From JAYZAP01 sp964645285 (GTDB taxonomy: Bacteria > Pseudomonadota > Alphaproteobacteria > JAAXGF01), in assembly GCA_964645285.1 (NCBI GenBank), contig CAZYDR010000051.1, positions 1 to 26,243 on the forward strand: a stretch of 26,243 nt of DNA, in the 5' to 3' direction. Within the stretch, counting starts at the first letter, position 1; each line of letters opens with the position of its first letter. Positions 6,964 to 15,860 of the stretch are shown piece after piece. A program made the translations under genes and the position numbers. The notes under the pieces are model-generated. The model was not told the origin of the DNA and ran no database searches. It saw only the letters and a list, made by a program, of their open reading frames with translations.

Positions 6964-8574
6964 ATGGCAAAGATTTCTCCAGCGATTAGGCTCGTCACCG
7001 ACGATCAAAGGGAGGTCGTTGCCTTTCTAGAGCCGTCGATGGCCCATGGCGGCACGGCGGTTGAGCGCATCGATACACATATCTCGGTGGTGTTTCTGGC
7101 TGGCAACCGGATCTACAAACTCAAGCGCGCCGTCCATTACGACTATGTGGATTTTTCCACCCTTGAGCAGCGGCGCATGGCATGCGAAGCCGAAATCCGC
7201 GTCAACCGGCGAAGCAGCCCGGCGCTTTATCTCGGTACGGTTCCGGTGGTTCGCACCGACGATGGCGCTTTGGCGTTGGGCGGCGAAGGCGAGGTGGTCG
7301 AGTGGCTGGCCAAAATGGTCCGCTTCGACCAAACCGAATTTTTCGACAAATTGGCGGATCGCGGCGAATTGACCAAGGAATTGATCCACGACATCGCCGA
7401 TGAGGTGGCGCGGCTTCATGGTGAAGCTGAAATTTGCCTGGACAACGGCGGCAGTGCCGGCATGAAATGGGTCATCGACGGAAACCTGGCCGACATGGAG
7501 AGTCAGGCAGAGCTGTTCAATTCGGCTGACGTGGCCCGTTACCGTATTCTGGTCGAAGCGGCGCTGGTTGCCCGGGGAGCGGTGCTCGAATGACGTCGCC
7601 ACGATGGTTTTGTTCGCCGGTGTCATGGCGATCTGCACTTGCGCAATATCTGCCTGTTTGAAGGCCGCCCCGCCTTGTTCGACGCCATCGAGTTCAACGA
7701 CGATATCGCCTGCTGTGACGTCATGTACGATATCGCCTTCCTGATCATGGATTTGTTGCACCGCGACCTGGGCGATCTGGCCAATGCGATGCTCAACCGC
7801 TATCTCGCCATAACCGGCGATATGGGTGGTCTGGCGCCTTTGGCCTTGTTCCTGTCCTGCCGGGCATCGGTGCGTGCCAAGACGGCGGCACGGGCGGCGA
7901 CGCTTCAAAGCCACCGCCTGAGCAATGCGGCGGCGAACTATCTCGCCGAGGCCACTGAGTTTCTGGCGCCTGCCACGCCCCGTTTGATCGCCGTGGGTGG
8001 TCTCTCGGGCAGTGGAAAATCGACCCTCGCCGAAGGCCTTGCACCCGGCTTGGGCGCGCCGCCGGGCGCCGTGGTGTTGCGTAGTGATATCATCCGCAAA
8101 CGCCTGTTCGGGATAGATCCCACGGCGCCGCTGGCCGCCGACAGGTACAGCAAGGACGTGACCGCCATTGTGTACGGTCAGATGGTGGAGAGCGCTGCCA
8201 CGGCCCTGGCTGCCGGATGCACGGTAATCGCCGACGCGGTCCATGCGCATCCCGAGGAACGCGCCGCCATCGAAGCGGTCGCCGTCCGGATGGGCGTGCC
8301 GTTTACCGGCCTATGGCTCGATGCGCCCGCTGCTGTCCTGTTGACGCGAGTTCGATCGCGCAAAAATGATGCTTCCGACGCCGACGCGACGGTATTGCGG
8401 GACCAAATGGAATACGACCTGGGCGCCATGGATTGGCAGGTTGTCGATGCGGCGGGAGAACCGACAGACGTTCTCTTCGGTGCCGCCCGTGCGCCATTGG
8501 GGTTGCCCGCGCGGGCGCGGGAAAGTACGGTTTGGCGAGGGGGCGACGACCGCCGAGATAAACCGATTGAATGA
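6964..8574 (+). pseudogene. Bifunctional APH-like phosphotransferase / P-loop kinase, interrupted by in-frame TGA
   Basis: Codons 1-209 encode the N-terminal part of an aminoglycoside-phosphotransferase-like domain (VFLAGNRIYKLKRAV holds the presumptive ATP lysine). TGA at 7591-7593 (codon 210) ends it. The same frame continues RRHDGFVRRCHGDLHLRNIC, the family's catalytic loop His-Gly-Asp-x4-Asn, then FDAIEFNDDIACCDVMYDIA. A second domain has Walker A GGLSGSGKST at about residue 345 and a zeta-toxin/gluconokinase-like kinase layout to residue 535. Whole-frame length (about 535) fits the intact bifunctional APH/ATPase family. CGA to TGA is the simplest lesion. The upstream fragment lacks the catalytic loop, so it cannot be an active kinase alone. 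The downstream part could be re-initiated (TTG 7639), but no ribosome-binding site supports it. usp follows after 21 bases. Confidence 0.85.
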
Positions 8575-8595
8575 AACCACAAGATCGAGGTCGTT

Positions 8596-9462
8596 ATGGA
8601 CGTAAAAACAATTCTCGTACCGGTTACCGGAACCGACGTCGGACTTCCCGGTATCGATGCCGCGTTTCAACTGGCGGCCTATCTTGGCGCTCACGTGGAA
8701 GGGCTTCATGCGCGGCGTAACGCGCGTGATGCGCTTGCCTATATCGGTGAGGGTATGACCGGCGCGATGATCGAGGAATTGATCACCACCGCTGAGCAGG
8801 AGAGCACCACCAATGCTCAACGGGCGCGCCAGAATTTCGCTACGGCCTGTGAAAAGGCCGGCTTTGAGCAGACCGAGCGACTCGGCGGTCCGGACCAGTT
8901 GACCGCGCATTTGTTGATGGAAACCGGTGCCGAGGATGATCTTGTCGCCCTGCGCGGACGAGTTGCCGATCTGATTGTGGTAGCCCGCGCGTCGCGCGAT
9001 GACGATCCGATTTTGCGCACCACCCTTGAAAGCGCCATGTTTGAAAGTGGCCGTCCCTTGTTCATCGTACCGCCCGAGGGCATGACCCGGCCGCTGACAT
9101 CGGCGGTGATTGCCTGGAACGGTAGTGCCGAAGCGGCCCGCGTGGTCGCCCATACTTTGCCTCTGTTGGCCAAAGCCGAACAGGTGGCGGTTATTCTGGT
9201 CGAGGAGGGACTTCGTCCAGGACCTTCAGCCGACGATCTTATCGCCTACCTGGCGCGTCACGACATCATCGCCACCACCCACACGGCGAACTCGGATCAT
9301 TCGACCATCGGCGATGCATTGTTGGACGATGCGCGTGAGATCGGCGCCGGTTTTATGGTTATGGGGGCCTATACCCACAGCCGCCTGCGTCGCATGATCA
9401 TGGGCAGCGCTACGGAATTTATGCTTGGCGCCGCGGACCTGCCGGTTCTTATGACCCATTGA
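8596..9462 (+). CDS. Tandem-domain universal stress protein
   Basis: This 288-residue protein contains two UspA folds. The first begins KTILVPVTGTDVGLPGIDAAF and the second SAVIAWNGSAEAARVVAHTL at about residue 170. The second domain keeps an ATP-binding-type end, MGAYTHSRLRRMIMGSATEF, i.e. Gly-x-x-x-x-Ser with Gly-Ser later. The matching segment of domain 1 (VVARASRDDDPILRTTLESA) lacks the glycine-rich pattern, so probably only domain 2 binds nucleotide. A GAGG lies 5 bases before the ATG at 8596. It follows the interrupted kinase gene by 21 bases and lies downstream of the FNR-type box, consistent with a low-oxygen or starvation stress role. Its partner is unknown. Confidence 0.9.
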   Translation: MDVKTILVPVTGTDVGLPGIDAAFQLAAYLGAHVEGLHARRNARDALAYIGEGMTGAMIEELITTAEQESTTNAQRARQNFATACEKAGFEQTERLGGPDQLTAHLLMETGAEDDLVALRGRVADLIVVARASRDDDPILRTTLESAMFESGRPLFIVPPEGMTRPLTSAVIAWNGSAEAARVVAHTLPLLAKAEQVAVILVEEGLRPGPSADDLIAYLARHDIIATTHTANSDHSTIGDALLDDAREIGAGFMVMGAYTHSRLRRMIMGSATEFMLGAADLPVLMTH

Positions 9463-9616
9463 CCGTTTGCTCGGTTCGCCCCAACTTCGATGTTGTTGGC
9501 TCGAGGGCATACGAGGTACCGTAAATTAGCTTAACTGCTTGTTTTACACGAATATTTACTGTGTGTGGCTGGGTCAGACAAGTCATATCGGCGACTAGGG
9601 CGCGGGGGAATCGATC

Positions 9617-11824
9617 ATGAGCAAGGCTAAGGCGGTTGACGGCGGCGGAGCCGAGGGGCACAGCGCGTTCGGATCTGTTGTCGAGAATTTGACCGAGGGC
9701 GTGATGTTGTTCGACACTGACGATCAACTGGTCGTTTGCAATGCCGCCGCCCACGATTTTTTTTCGCCTATCACCAAGGCGCTAAAGACAGGCGCTAGTT
9801 TCGCGGCTTTGGCCGGTAAAATGGCGGACAAAGCTGTCGTTGGCGTTGATAGTCAAAACGCCGCCGATTGGCTTGCAACGCGGATTGAACGGCACAAGAA
9901 TCCCAAGGGTGCGTTTGAGGACAAGCTGGCCGATGGCCGCTGGGTGCGGGTCAGTGAAAGCCCCGACGGTAATGGCGGTATGGTGGTTTTTTACACCGAC
10001 ATCACCGATCAAAAGCGACGTGAGATCAAAGCACTGGAGGATGAACAGCACTACCAGGAGCTCAACGATATAGGCGTCGCCCTGTCGTCGGAAAAGGACG
10101 TCAACCGGCTGCTGGAAATGATCCTTCTTGAAGCCAAGAACATCGCCAACGCCGATGGCGGCACCATCTATCTTTACGATCATGAGGATCCCGGCGAGTG
10201 GACATCCGAGACACGCATCGACCAACGCTGTGACGGCGACCGCCGTAGCGGCTACGACCGGCGTGCTCATCTTGATGTTGGTCAGACAACGCCGGAGGAA
10301 AAACGAGCGGATACCTGGCCCAAGCGAAGCGACCGGCGCAGTGGTGTTGATCGGCGGCACCGGCCCGACATCCTGAAGTTCGCCATCATATGGACCGACA
10401 GCTTGAACATCGCCATGGGCGGCACCACAGGTAAGGACATCCCGTTCCCGCCGTTGCGCATCTACGACGCCGCCACCGGCGAGGGTAACTACACGAATGT
10501 TGCCACGGTGGTCGCGTTAACCGGCAAGACCGTCAATATTCTCGATGCCTATGACTCCGAAGATTTTGATTTTTCCGGGACCAAGGCGTTCGACGCCAAC
10601 AGTGGCTATCGTTCCATGTCCTTCCTGACTATTCCCATGAAGAACAAGAAGGACGAGGTCATCGGCGTCGTGCAGCTGCTTAACGCGCGCGACCGCGATA
10701 CCGGCGCGACGATCCCGTTTGATGTCAGTGATCAGACCGTCATCGAATCCCTGGCCTCCCAGGCGGCGGTGGCGCTCGACAATCAGATGCTGATCGAGGG
10801 CCAGCGCAAGCTGCTCGACTCGTTCATTCAGCTTATCGCCGGCGCCATTGACGAAAAGTCGCCCTATACCGGCGGCCACTGCGAACGGGTGCCCATGTTG
10901 ACCGAAATGCTGGCCACGGCGGCCTGCGGCGCCACCGACGGCAAGTTCAAGGACTTCCAGCTCAACAGCGAGGAAATGTACGAACTTCATATCGCCGGGT
11001 GGATGCACGACTGCGGCAAGGTGACCACGCCGGAATACGTCGTCGACAAGTCGACCAAGCTCGAGACCATTTACGATCGCATTGAGACGGTCATCACCCG
11101 GTTCGAAATCGTCAAACGCGATACGGAGATCGCCTATCTTCGCGATGTCGCCGCCAACGGCATCGACAAGGAAAAACGCAAAGCCGAGTTCGAAGCGCAG
11201 ACCGCGCAACTGGTTTCCGATTGCGAATTCATCATGGAGGCCAACATGGGCGGTGAATTCATGGATGACGACATGAAGGACCGGGTGCGTAGCATCGCCG
11301 AGTTGCGCTGGCGCGGCCCCGACGGTGAGGAGCATCCGTTCCTCGACGACAACGAGGTCTACAATCTGTGCATCAGCCGCGGCACCCTGACCGAGGAAGA
11401 GCGAACGGTCATCAACGACCACATCGTCATGACCATCGAAATGCTTCAGAAACTGCCGTTCCCCAAGGGCCTGACCCGGGTGCCGGAATATGCCGGCGGC
11501 CACCACGAAAAGATGGATGGTACGGGCTACCCCCGGGGCCTGCGTCGCGACCAAATGTCGACGCCGGCGCGCATGATGGCCATTGCCGATATTTTTGAGG
11601 CCCTGACGGCGGCGGACCGGCCCTACAAGAAGGCCAAGCCTCTGAGTGTCGCCATGAAAATCATGGGATTCATGAAGAAGGACAACCACATCGATCCCGA
11701 CCTGTTTGAGTTGTTTATCGATTCCGGCGTCTATCGGGAGTATGCCGAGCGTTACCTCAAGCCCGACCAGATCGATGACGTCGATCACGATGCGCTGCTG
11801 GGCCGTACGCCCCAGTCAAATTAG
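9617..11824 (+). CDS. PAS-GAF-HD-GYP signalling protein (putative cyclic-di-GMP phosphodiesterase)
   Basis: This 735-residue cytoplasmic protein has no TM segments. Domains in order: a PAS-like sensor (about 15-125, VVENLTEGVMLFDTDDQLVV to VVFYTDITDQKRR), a GAF domain (about 145-400, ending IPMKNKKDEVIGVVQLLNAR), then a C-terminal HD-GYP domain. His464-Asp465 lie in WMHDCGK, and the GYP signature is HHEKMDGTGYPRGL with GYP at 637-639. HD-GYP domains hydrolyse c-di-GMP to pGpG/GMP with a bi- or trinuclear metal centre. Two oddities: the GAF domain carries a basic insert with two DRRSGxDRR copies (about 205-250), and HD and GYP are about 173 residues apart instead of the usual 60-70. The ATG at 9617 has GGGGGA upstream. 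The SDR gene follows 11 bases later. Confidence 0.9.
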   Translation: MSKAKAVDGGGAEGHSAFGSVVENLTEGVMLFDTDDQLVVCNAAAHDFFSPITKALKTGASFAALAGKMADKAVVGVDSQNAADWLATRIERHKNPKGAFEDKLADGRWVRVSESPDGNGGMVVFYTDITDQKRREIKALEDEQHYQELNDIGVALSSEKDVNRLLEMILLEAKNIANADGGTIYLYDHEDPGEWTSETRIDQRCDGDRRSGYDRRAHLDVGQTTPEEKRADTWPKRSDRRSGVDRRHRPDILKFAIIWTDSLNIAMGGTTGKDIPFPPLRIYDAATGEGNYTNVATVVALTGKTVNILDAYDSEDFDFSGTKAFDANSGYRSMSFLTIPMKNKKDEVIGVVQLLNARDRDTGATIPFDVSDQTVIESLASQAAVALDNQMLIEGQRKLLDSFIQLIAGAIDEKSPYTGGHCERVPMLTEMLATAACGATDGKFKDFQLNSEEMYELHIAGWMHDCGKVTTPEYVVDKSTKLETIYDRIETVITRFEIVKRDTEIAYLRDVAANGIDKEKRKAEFEAQTAQLVSDCEFIMEANMGGEFMDDDMKDRVRSIAELRWRGPDGEEHPFLDDNEVYNLCISRGTLTEEERTVINDHIVMTIEMLQKLPFPKGLTRVPEYAGGHHEKMDGTGYPRGLRRDQMSTPARMMAIADIFEALTAADRPYKKAKPLSVAMKIMGFMKKDNHIDPDLFELFIDSGVYREYAERYLKPDQIDDVDHDALLGRTPQSN

Positions 11825-11835
11825 CAGGCGCCGTC

Positions 11836-12573
11836 ATGGGTGATTCAAAAACCGTAATCCTTACCGGCGCCAGCCGTGGTATCGGCCATGCCACGGCCCA
11901 ACGCTTTAGCGACGCCGGATGGCGGGTTATCACCTGCTCGCGCGACGACGTACCGGCGGATTGCCTCGCCGCCGAAAGCATACATCGCCATATTGTTGCC
12001 GATCTGAGTGACGACAAAAGCCTGGATGGATTTATTACGGAGGCCAATGCGTTCCTCGGCGACGACGCGCTCCACGGCCTGGTCAATAATGCCGGTGTCT
12101 CGCCCAAGACCGAGTTCAAGGAACGCCTGGGCTGCCTCAATGCGGATTTCGATGTGTGGCGAGAGGTCTTCGAGCTTAATTTCTTCGCGCCGTTACGCCT
12201 GGCTCGGGGTTTCGCATCCGCCCTGCATCGCGGTTCCGGCGCCATCGTCAATATTACGTCGATTGCCGGCCACCGGGTTCATCCCTTTGCCGGCAGTGCC
12301 TATTCCACGTCAAAGGCGGCGTTGTCCGCCCTGACCCGGGAAATGGCGGCGGAGTTCGCTCACTTAAGCGTGCGGGTCAACGCGGTGGCGCCGGGTGAGA
12401 TCGAAACCGCCATGCTGTCGCCCGAGACCGAAGTCATGATCCCGCGCATTCCGCTGCACCGCCTTGGCGTGCCGTCGGACGTGGCCGGCGCGATCTATTA
12501 TCTGTGTTCCGAAGATTCGACCTATGTGACGGGCACCGAGATTATGGTCGCCGGCGGCCAGCACGTTTTCTAG
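11836..12573 (+). CDS. SDR family oxidoreductase (3-oxoacyl-ACP reductase-like)
   Basis: This 245-residue classical short-chain dehydrogenase has the Rossmann motif TGASRGIG near the N-terminus, NNAG at about residue 87, the active-site Ser in NITSIAGH and Tyr-x3-Lys in YSTSKAALSALTREMAAEF. The C-terminal YVTGTEIMVAGGQHVF is the typical FabG-type ending. The substrate is not predictable; the FabG-like layout favours a 3-oxoacyl or cyclic alcohol substrate with NAD(P)H. It starts 11 bases after the HD-GYP gene and so is probably co-transcribed with it. Its TAG stop shares the tetranucleotide CTAG with the stop of the convergent epimerase gene. Confidence 0.9.
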   Translation: MGDSKTVILTGASRGIGHATAQRFSDAGWRVITCSRDDVPADCLAAESIHRHIVADLSDDKSLDGFITEANAFLGDDALHGLVNNAGVSPKTEFKERLGCLNADFDVWREVFELNFFAPLRLARGFASALHRGSGAIVNITSIAGHRVHPFAGSAYSTSKAALSALTREMAAEFAHLSVRVNAVAPGEIETAMLSPETEVMIPRIPLHRLGVPSDVAGAIYYLCSEDSTYVTGTEIMVAGGQHVF

Positions 12574-13475
12574 GACGCGTGGCGGGCGACCACGTCCGGC
12601 CATCGCCCCTTGGGCTCCCAACCCAAAATCTCGCGCGCGTAGGCAATGTCGATAAGCCCGGCGCCAGGGTCTTGTTCGTAGCGGTCTGGTTTCCGCACCT
12701 CGGGCGGGGTGCCGAAGATGCGCGCCGCGTGGGCCAGGCTACGGGCCGGACCGATGGTATCGGCGGCGGCAATATTGAAAATCTCGCACGGCGCCATGTC
12801 GGCCTCAAGTGATAGCCGGAAGCCGCGCGCCACGTCTTCGGGCGTCACATAGGAACGCAGGATCGGTAGTGGCCATTCGAGAACGCCGGGATAGGCGTTC
12901 GGGTCTCCGGCCGGGTCGTCGTCGTTGAGCTTGGCCTGATTGTCGAGAGTGCCGATCTCCTCGGGCAAAGTCACCAGGGTCGGACGCAGGCAGGCGATGG
13001 TGGTGACGCCGCGCCGGGCGAAGCTTCGGGCGGTTTCCTCATTCACCGCCTTGCTCAATCCATAGGGGCCAATCGGTGACTGGGGATGGGCTCCATCAAC
13101 GGGCAGGTAGCGTGGCGGGTGGGCCAGGTTGTCGTGTTCGATGCCGATGGCGGCGAAACTCGAGGCGATATCGGCCCGGCAAATGCCCGCCCCATGGGCC
13201 GCATAGAGCACGTTCCAGGTGCCCTGTGCATTGACCTCGAAGAATGTCTTGGCCGATGCATCGACGCCGCTGGCAATGCCTGCCAGATGAATGATTCCGT
13301 CGTGGCCTTCGAGTGCCGTCATGACCGCGTCGAGGTCGAGTACATCGAGACTGGGCCGGCCATCGTCTGGCGCCAGATCGAGCAGGGTAACCGACGCGTG
13401 GCGCTCGACCTCGGCGGCGATGTAGCCGCCCAACCAGCCGGCTCCGCCGGTAATCGCGATGCGATCAAGTTTCAT
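12570..13475 (-). CDS. NAD-dependent epimerase/dehydratase family protein
   Basis: This 301-residue extended SDR has the N-terminal GxxGxxG nucleotide motif ITGGAGWLGGYIA, then LDLDAVMTALEGHDGIIHLAG, an SSFAAIG segment where the catalytic Ser/Thr lies, and Tyr-x3-Lys in YGLSK. C-terminal segments YVTPEDVARGFRLSLE and ILGWEPKGRWPD follow the nucleotide-sugar epimerase pattern. The substrate could be a sugar nucleotide or a sugar-acid derivative (uronate dehydrogenases share this layout and size). The gene is separated from the upstream binding-protein gene by a hairpin terminator, so it probably has its own promoter in 13476-13510, which I cannot define. Its stop shares CTAG with the convergent SDR. 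Confidence 0.88.
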   Translation of the reverse strand: MKLDRIAITGGAGWLGGYIAAEVERHASVTLLDLAPDDGRPSLDVLDLDAVMTALEGHDGIIHLAGIASGVDASAKTFFEVNAQGTWNVLYAAHGAGICRADIASSFAAIGIEHDNLAHPPRYLPVDGAHPQSPIGPYGLSKAVNEETARSFARRGVTTIACLRPTLVTLPEEIGTLDNQAKLNDDDPAGDPNAYPGVLEWPLPILRSYVTPEDVARGFRLSLEADMAPCEIFNIAAADTIGPARSLAHAARIFGTPPEVRKPDRYEQDPGAGLIDIAYAREILGWEPKGRWPDVVARHAS

Positions 13476-13508
13476 GGGCTTTGTTATAGCAAAGTCCGGA
13501 CAAGAGAA

Positions 13509-13531
13509 TGGCCCCGTACAAGGCGGGGCCA
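13509..13531 (-). terminator. Rho-independent-like terminator after the TAG-interrupted binding-protein gene
   Basis: GGCCCCG (13510-13516) pairs with CGGGGCC (13524-13530), extended by one T-A pair, with a 7-base loop. On the minus strand the stem is followed by TTCTCTTGT. It lies 30 bases beyond the stop of the binding-protein gene. The U-run is imperfect. Confidence 0.6.
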
Positions 13532-13560
13532 GTTGAATTGTCGATTTGTCGTCGCTGTGA

Positions 13561-14685
13561 CTAGAGGCCCAGCTTGACGTCTTCCCAGGCCTTGTCCCAC
13601 ATATCGCGGATCGGGCTCGGCGAGGCGAAGATCGAATCCTGGATCAATGCCGACGGATTGGAAATGCCGAGATCCTCGAGACGCTCGGTCGAGACCAGGT
13701 CGAAGGCCTTCTCGTTGGCGTGACCGTAACCGTATTCGTCGATCAGGAAGAAGCCGGTTTCGGGCGCCAGGAGCGAGTTGAGGGCATCGTAGACCAGTGC
13801 TTCATCAGCCTTGCCGACGCTGGTCATGACCAGACCGCAAACCCAGGTGATCATGCCTTCCTTGGGAGCCGCCATGCGCACCGGATAGCCGTCGCGCTTG
13901 AGCTATACCGCGGCGTCGTTCCAGCACATGGCCATATCGATTTCACCGTTGGCCATGGCGTTGATGAACTCGGTCGGCGATTCCCAGTAGAAGCGCACCA
14001 TTTCGCGCTGGTCCTGGAGGTGCTTGACCGACTTGTCGAGTTTGGCTTCGGTCATCTGGTAGGGATCCTTGACGCCGAGCGCCAGGGCGCCGGCCGAGAT
14101 GCTACCAATGCCGTCCTGCATGGCGACGCGACCCGCGTACTGGGGATCAAACAGCCAATTCCATGACTCTTCCGAGGGATCGCGGTCGATGACGTCGGTG
14201 CGATAGCAGATCGAGGTGTTGCCCCAGTCGAACGGCGTCAGATAGGTCAGGCCGTCGTCCTCGAGGGTCACGCCCGCCATGGTCTGCAGCCGCGGCCAGA
14301 TATTGCCCCACTCCTCGATCCGTGACGGATCGATAGCCTTGAGGATACCGGCGTCGCGATAGGTCTTGGTCTTGGTGGTGCAGGGGTGCATGGTGTCGGC
14401 GGCGTAGCCTGTGTGCACCTTGTGCATGGCTTCTTCCTGACCCGAGAAGAAGTTGAACGACGGCATCACCCCATGCTTCTTGACGTAAGGCTGGTACATG
14501 CCCTCGACTTCGTAGCCCGACCAAGTGTACATCACCACTTCGCTGGGGTCCGACGACGCCAGCGCCGGGTTATTCAGCATAGGCGTCGCCATGGCGCCGA
14601 TGCCAAACCCGACCAATGCCTTGTTGATCTCACGCCGGGTAATGTCGCGGTTAGCCAGTCTGCTCTTAAATTCCTGAATCTTCAC
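13561..14685 (-). pseudogene. PotD-family ABC substrate-binding protein, interrupted by in-frame TAG
   Basis: The reading frame spans 374 codons from a GTG at 14685 preceded by AGGGAGG. An N-terminal TRREINKALVGFGIGAMA segment resembles a twin-arginine export signal followed by PALASS. The mature part has VVMYTWSGYEVEGMYQPYV and LTYLTPFDWGNTSICYRTDV, features of spermidine/putrescine-type binding proteins. TAG at 13903-13905 (codon 261) follows MAMCWNDAAV. In frame, the sequence continues LKRDGYPVRMAAPKEGMITW and runs to VKLGL, keeping the conserved P-x-E-G-x-x-x-W segment. CAG to TAG is the simplest lesion. A truncated protein would lack the second half of the C-lobe and probably not bind ligand. 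No permease or ATPase gene adjoins it; a full importer with its own binding protein lies at 22-26 kb. Confidence 0.85.
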
Positions 14686-14850
14686 GGGGAACCTCCCTGT
14701 TCCGTATTTTGCAAAAATGTGCCGGTGGTCTGGCATAAAATCGGGTGTAGGCTAAGAAAATTCCTGCTGACCCGGTGATACCGCCCATGGACGAGTGCGA
14801 ATATCCAAGAGACGACGACCTGAGGCTGATTTGGCCGATGGCCACGAGAA

Positions 14851-15129
14851 ATGGCTGCACGAGAGGATGCCTCGACCAAGCAGCGTATTGTCGTGGTGCT
14901 TGTGGCTTTGGCTCTCGCTTTGCTGTTGTTGTCAGGCACTCTGGAGTTTGGGAACATGGGTGACAACTTGGGCGGCTTGTTCACCGCGCGGTTTGTCCTT
15001 CAGTTGCTGGCGTTCGCGGTCGTACCGGTTTGTGGCGTCGAGGCGGTTCGCAATTATCTCGCGCTTCGAGGATACCAAGCCAGCCCGGTGGATCACCGAG
15101 ATTTTCTCAGGCACTACAACCGGATTTGA
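14851..15129 (+). CDS. Small two-helix membrane protein of unknown function
   Basis: This 92-residue frame begins MAAREDASTKQRIVVVL and contains two hydrophobic stretches: about residues 12-32 (IVVVLVALALALLLLSG) and 46-66 (FVLQLLAFAVVPVCGVEAV). A soluble tail ends DFLRHYNRI. The ATG at 14851 is the first start after an in-frame TGA and has only a weak purine run before it. It precedes the first tandem SDR gene by 34 bases on the same strand. I do not recognise a family. The hydrophobic pattern argues for a real inner-membrane protein, but the short length leaves doubt. Confidence 0.5.
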   Translation: MAAREDASTKQRIVVVLVALALALLLLSGTLEFGNMGDNLGGLFTARFVLQLLAFAVVPVCGVEAVRNYLALRGYQASPVDHRDFLRHYNRI

Positions 15130-15163
15130 AGAACCGCCGGCAACAGGGAAGGGCGAGCCGATA

Positions 15164-15850
15164 ATGCCAACCATGCTCGTGACCGGTGCAAACCGGGGAA
15201 TAGGGTTCGAGTTCGTCCGCCAGTACGCCGCCGAGGGCTGGACCGTCCATGCCGGCGTGCGTAATCCGGCGGCAAATTCGGCGCTGCGGGCGTTGGGGCT
15301 GGAGCGTCTCTCCATTCATCAACTCGATGTCGACAATCACGATCAGATCAAGGCCCTGGCCGCCGGTCTCGAAGGCCAACCCATTGACCTGCTTATCAAC
15401 AACGCCGGCTTGTGGGCCGGCGACGACGAAAAATACGGTCGCTTCAGCGACGACCAGTGGATGACCCAGTTCAAGACCCATGTGTTCGGCACCATGGCCA
15501 TGTGCGAGGCCTTCGTCGATAACGTAGGGGCCAGCGACAAGAAGCTCATGGTCAACATTTCCAGCGGCAACGGCAGCCTGGGCCTGGCGGTCGGCATTGG
15601 CGACTATCCCTACGATACCACCAAGGCGGCGCTCAACATGGTCGGGTGGGGCCTCGCCGTACGCCTCAAGGATCGCGGCATTACCGTGACTTCCATGACG
15701 CCGGGAAATGTGGCCACCGATATGTCGGGACCTGGCGCGGACCTGACCCCCGAGGAGAGCATTGCCGGCATGCGCCGGGTTATCAAAGGCCTCGACATGA
15801 GCCATAGCGGCGCCTTCATGCGCTACAACGGCGATATCGCCCCCTGGTAG
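15164..15850 (+). CDS. SDR family oxidoreductase, first of a tandem pair
   Basis: This 228-residue short-chain dehydrogenase starts MPTMLVTGANRGIGFEFVRQ, with TGxxxGxG, then NNAGLWAG, the serine segment VNISSGNGS and Tyr-x3-Lys in YDTTKAALNMVGWG. It ends YNGDIAPW. The shape (short, with GFEFVRQYA after the glycine motif) is that of the C-factor/sniffer-like SDR subgroup acting on carbonyls; the substrate is unknown. The ATG at 15164 was chosen because the Rossmann strand starts immediately after it; the open frame upstream lies over the small membrane protein gene in another frame. The second SDR gene begins 10 bases after this one and shares the same overall sequence plan, indicating duplication. 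Confidence 0.9.
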   Translation: MPTMLVTGANRGIGFEFVRQYAAEGWTVHAGVRNPAANSALRALGLERLSIHQLDVDNHDQIKALAAGLEGQPIDLLINNAGLWAGDDEKYGRFSDDQWMTQFKTHVFGTMAMCEAFVDNVGASDKKLMVNISSGNGSLGLAVGIGDYPYDTTKAALNMVGWGLAVRLKDRGITVTSMTPGNVATDMSGPGADLTPEESIAGMRRVIKGLDMSHSGAFMRYNGDIAPW

Positions 15851-15860
15851 GAAACTGATC

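Noticed and set aside
7639..8574. Separate second gene starting at TTG 7639
   Set aside because: It is in the same frame as the upstream fragment, begins inside the conserved HGDLHLRN catalytic loop, and has no ribosome-binding site, so it is the remainder of one interrupted gene.
10517..11788. 423-codon minus-strand open frame
   Set aside because: Fully antisense to the HD-GYP gene with no motif. It mirrors that gene's third-position GC.
13561..13881. Separate small gene starting at ATG 13881 (about 106 codons)
   Set aside because: It is in the same frame as the binding-protein gene and encodes only the end of its C-lobe, so I treat it as the downstream part of one interrupted gene.
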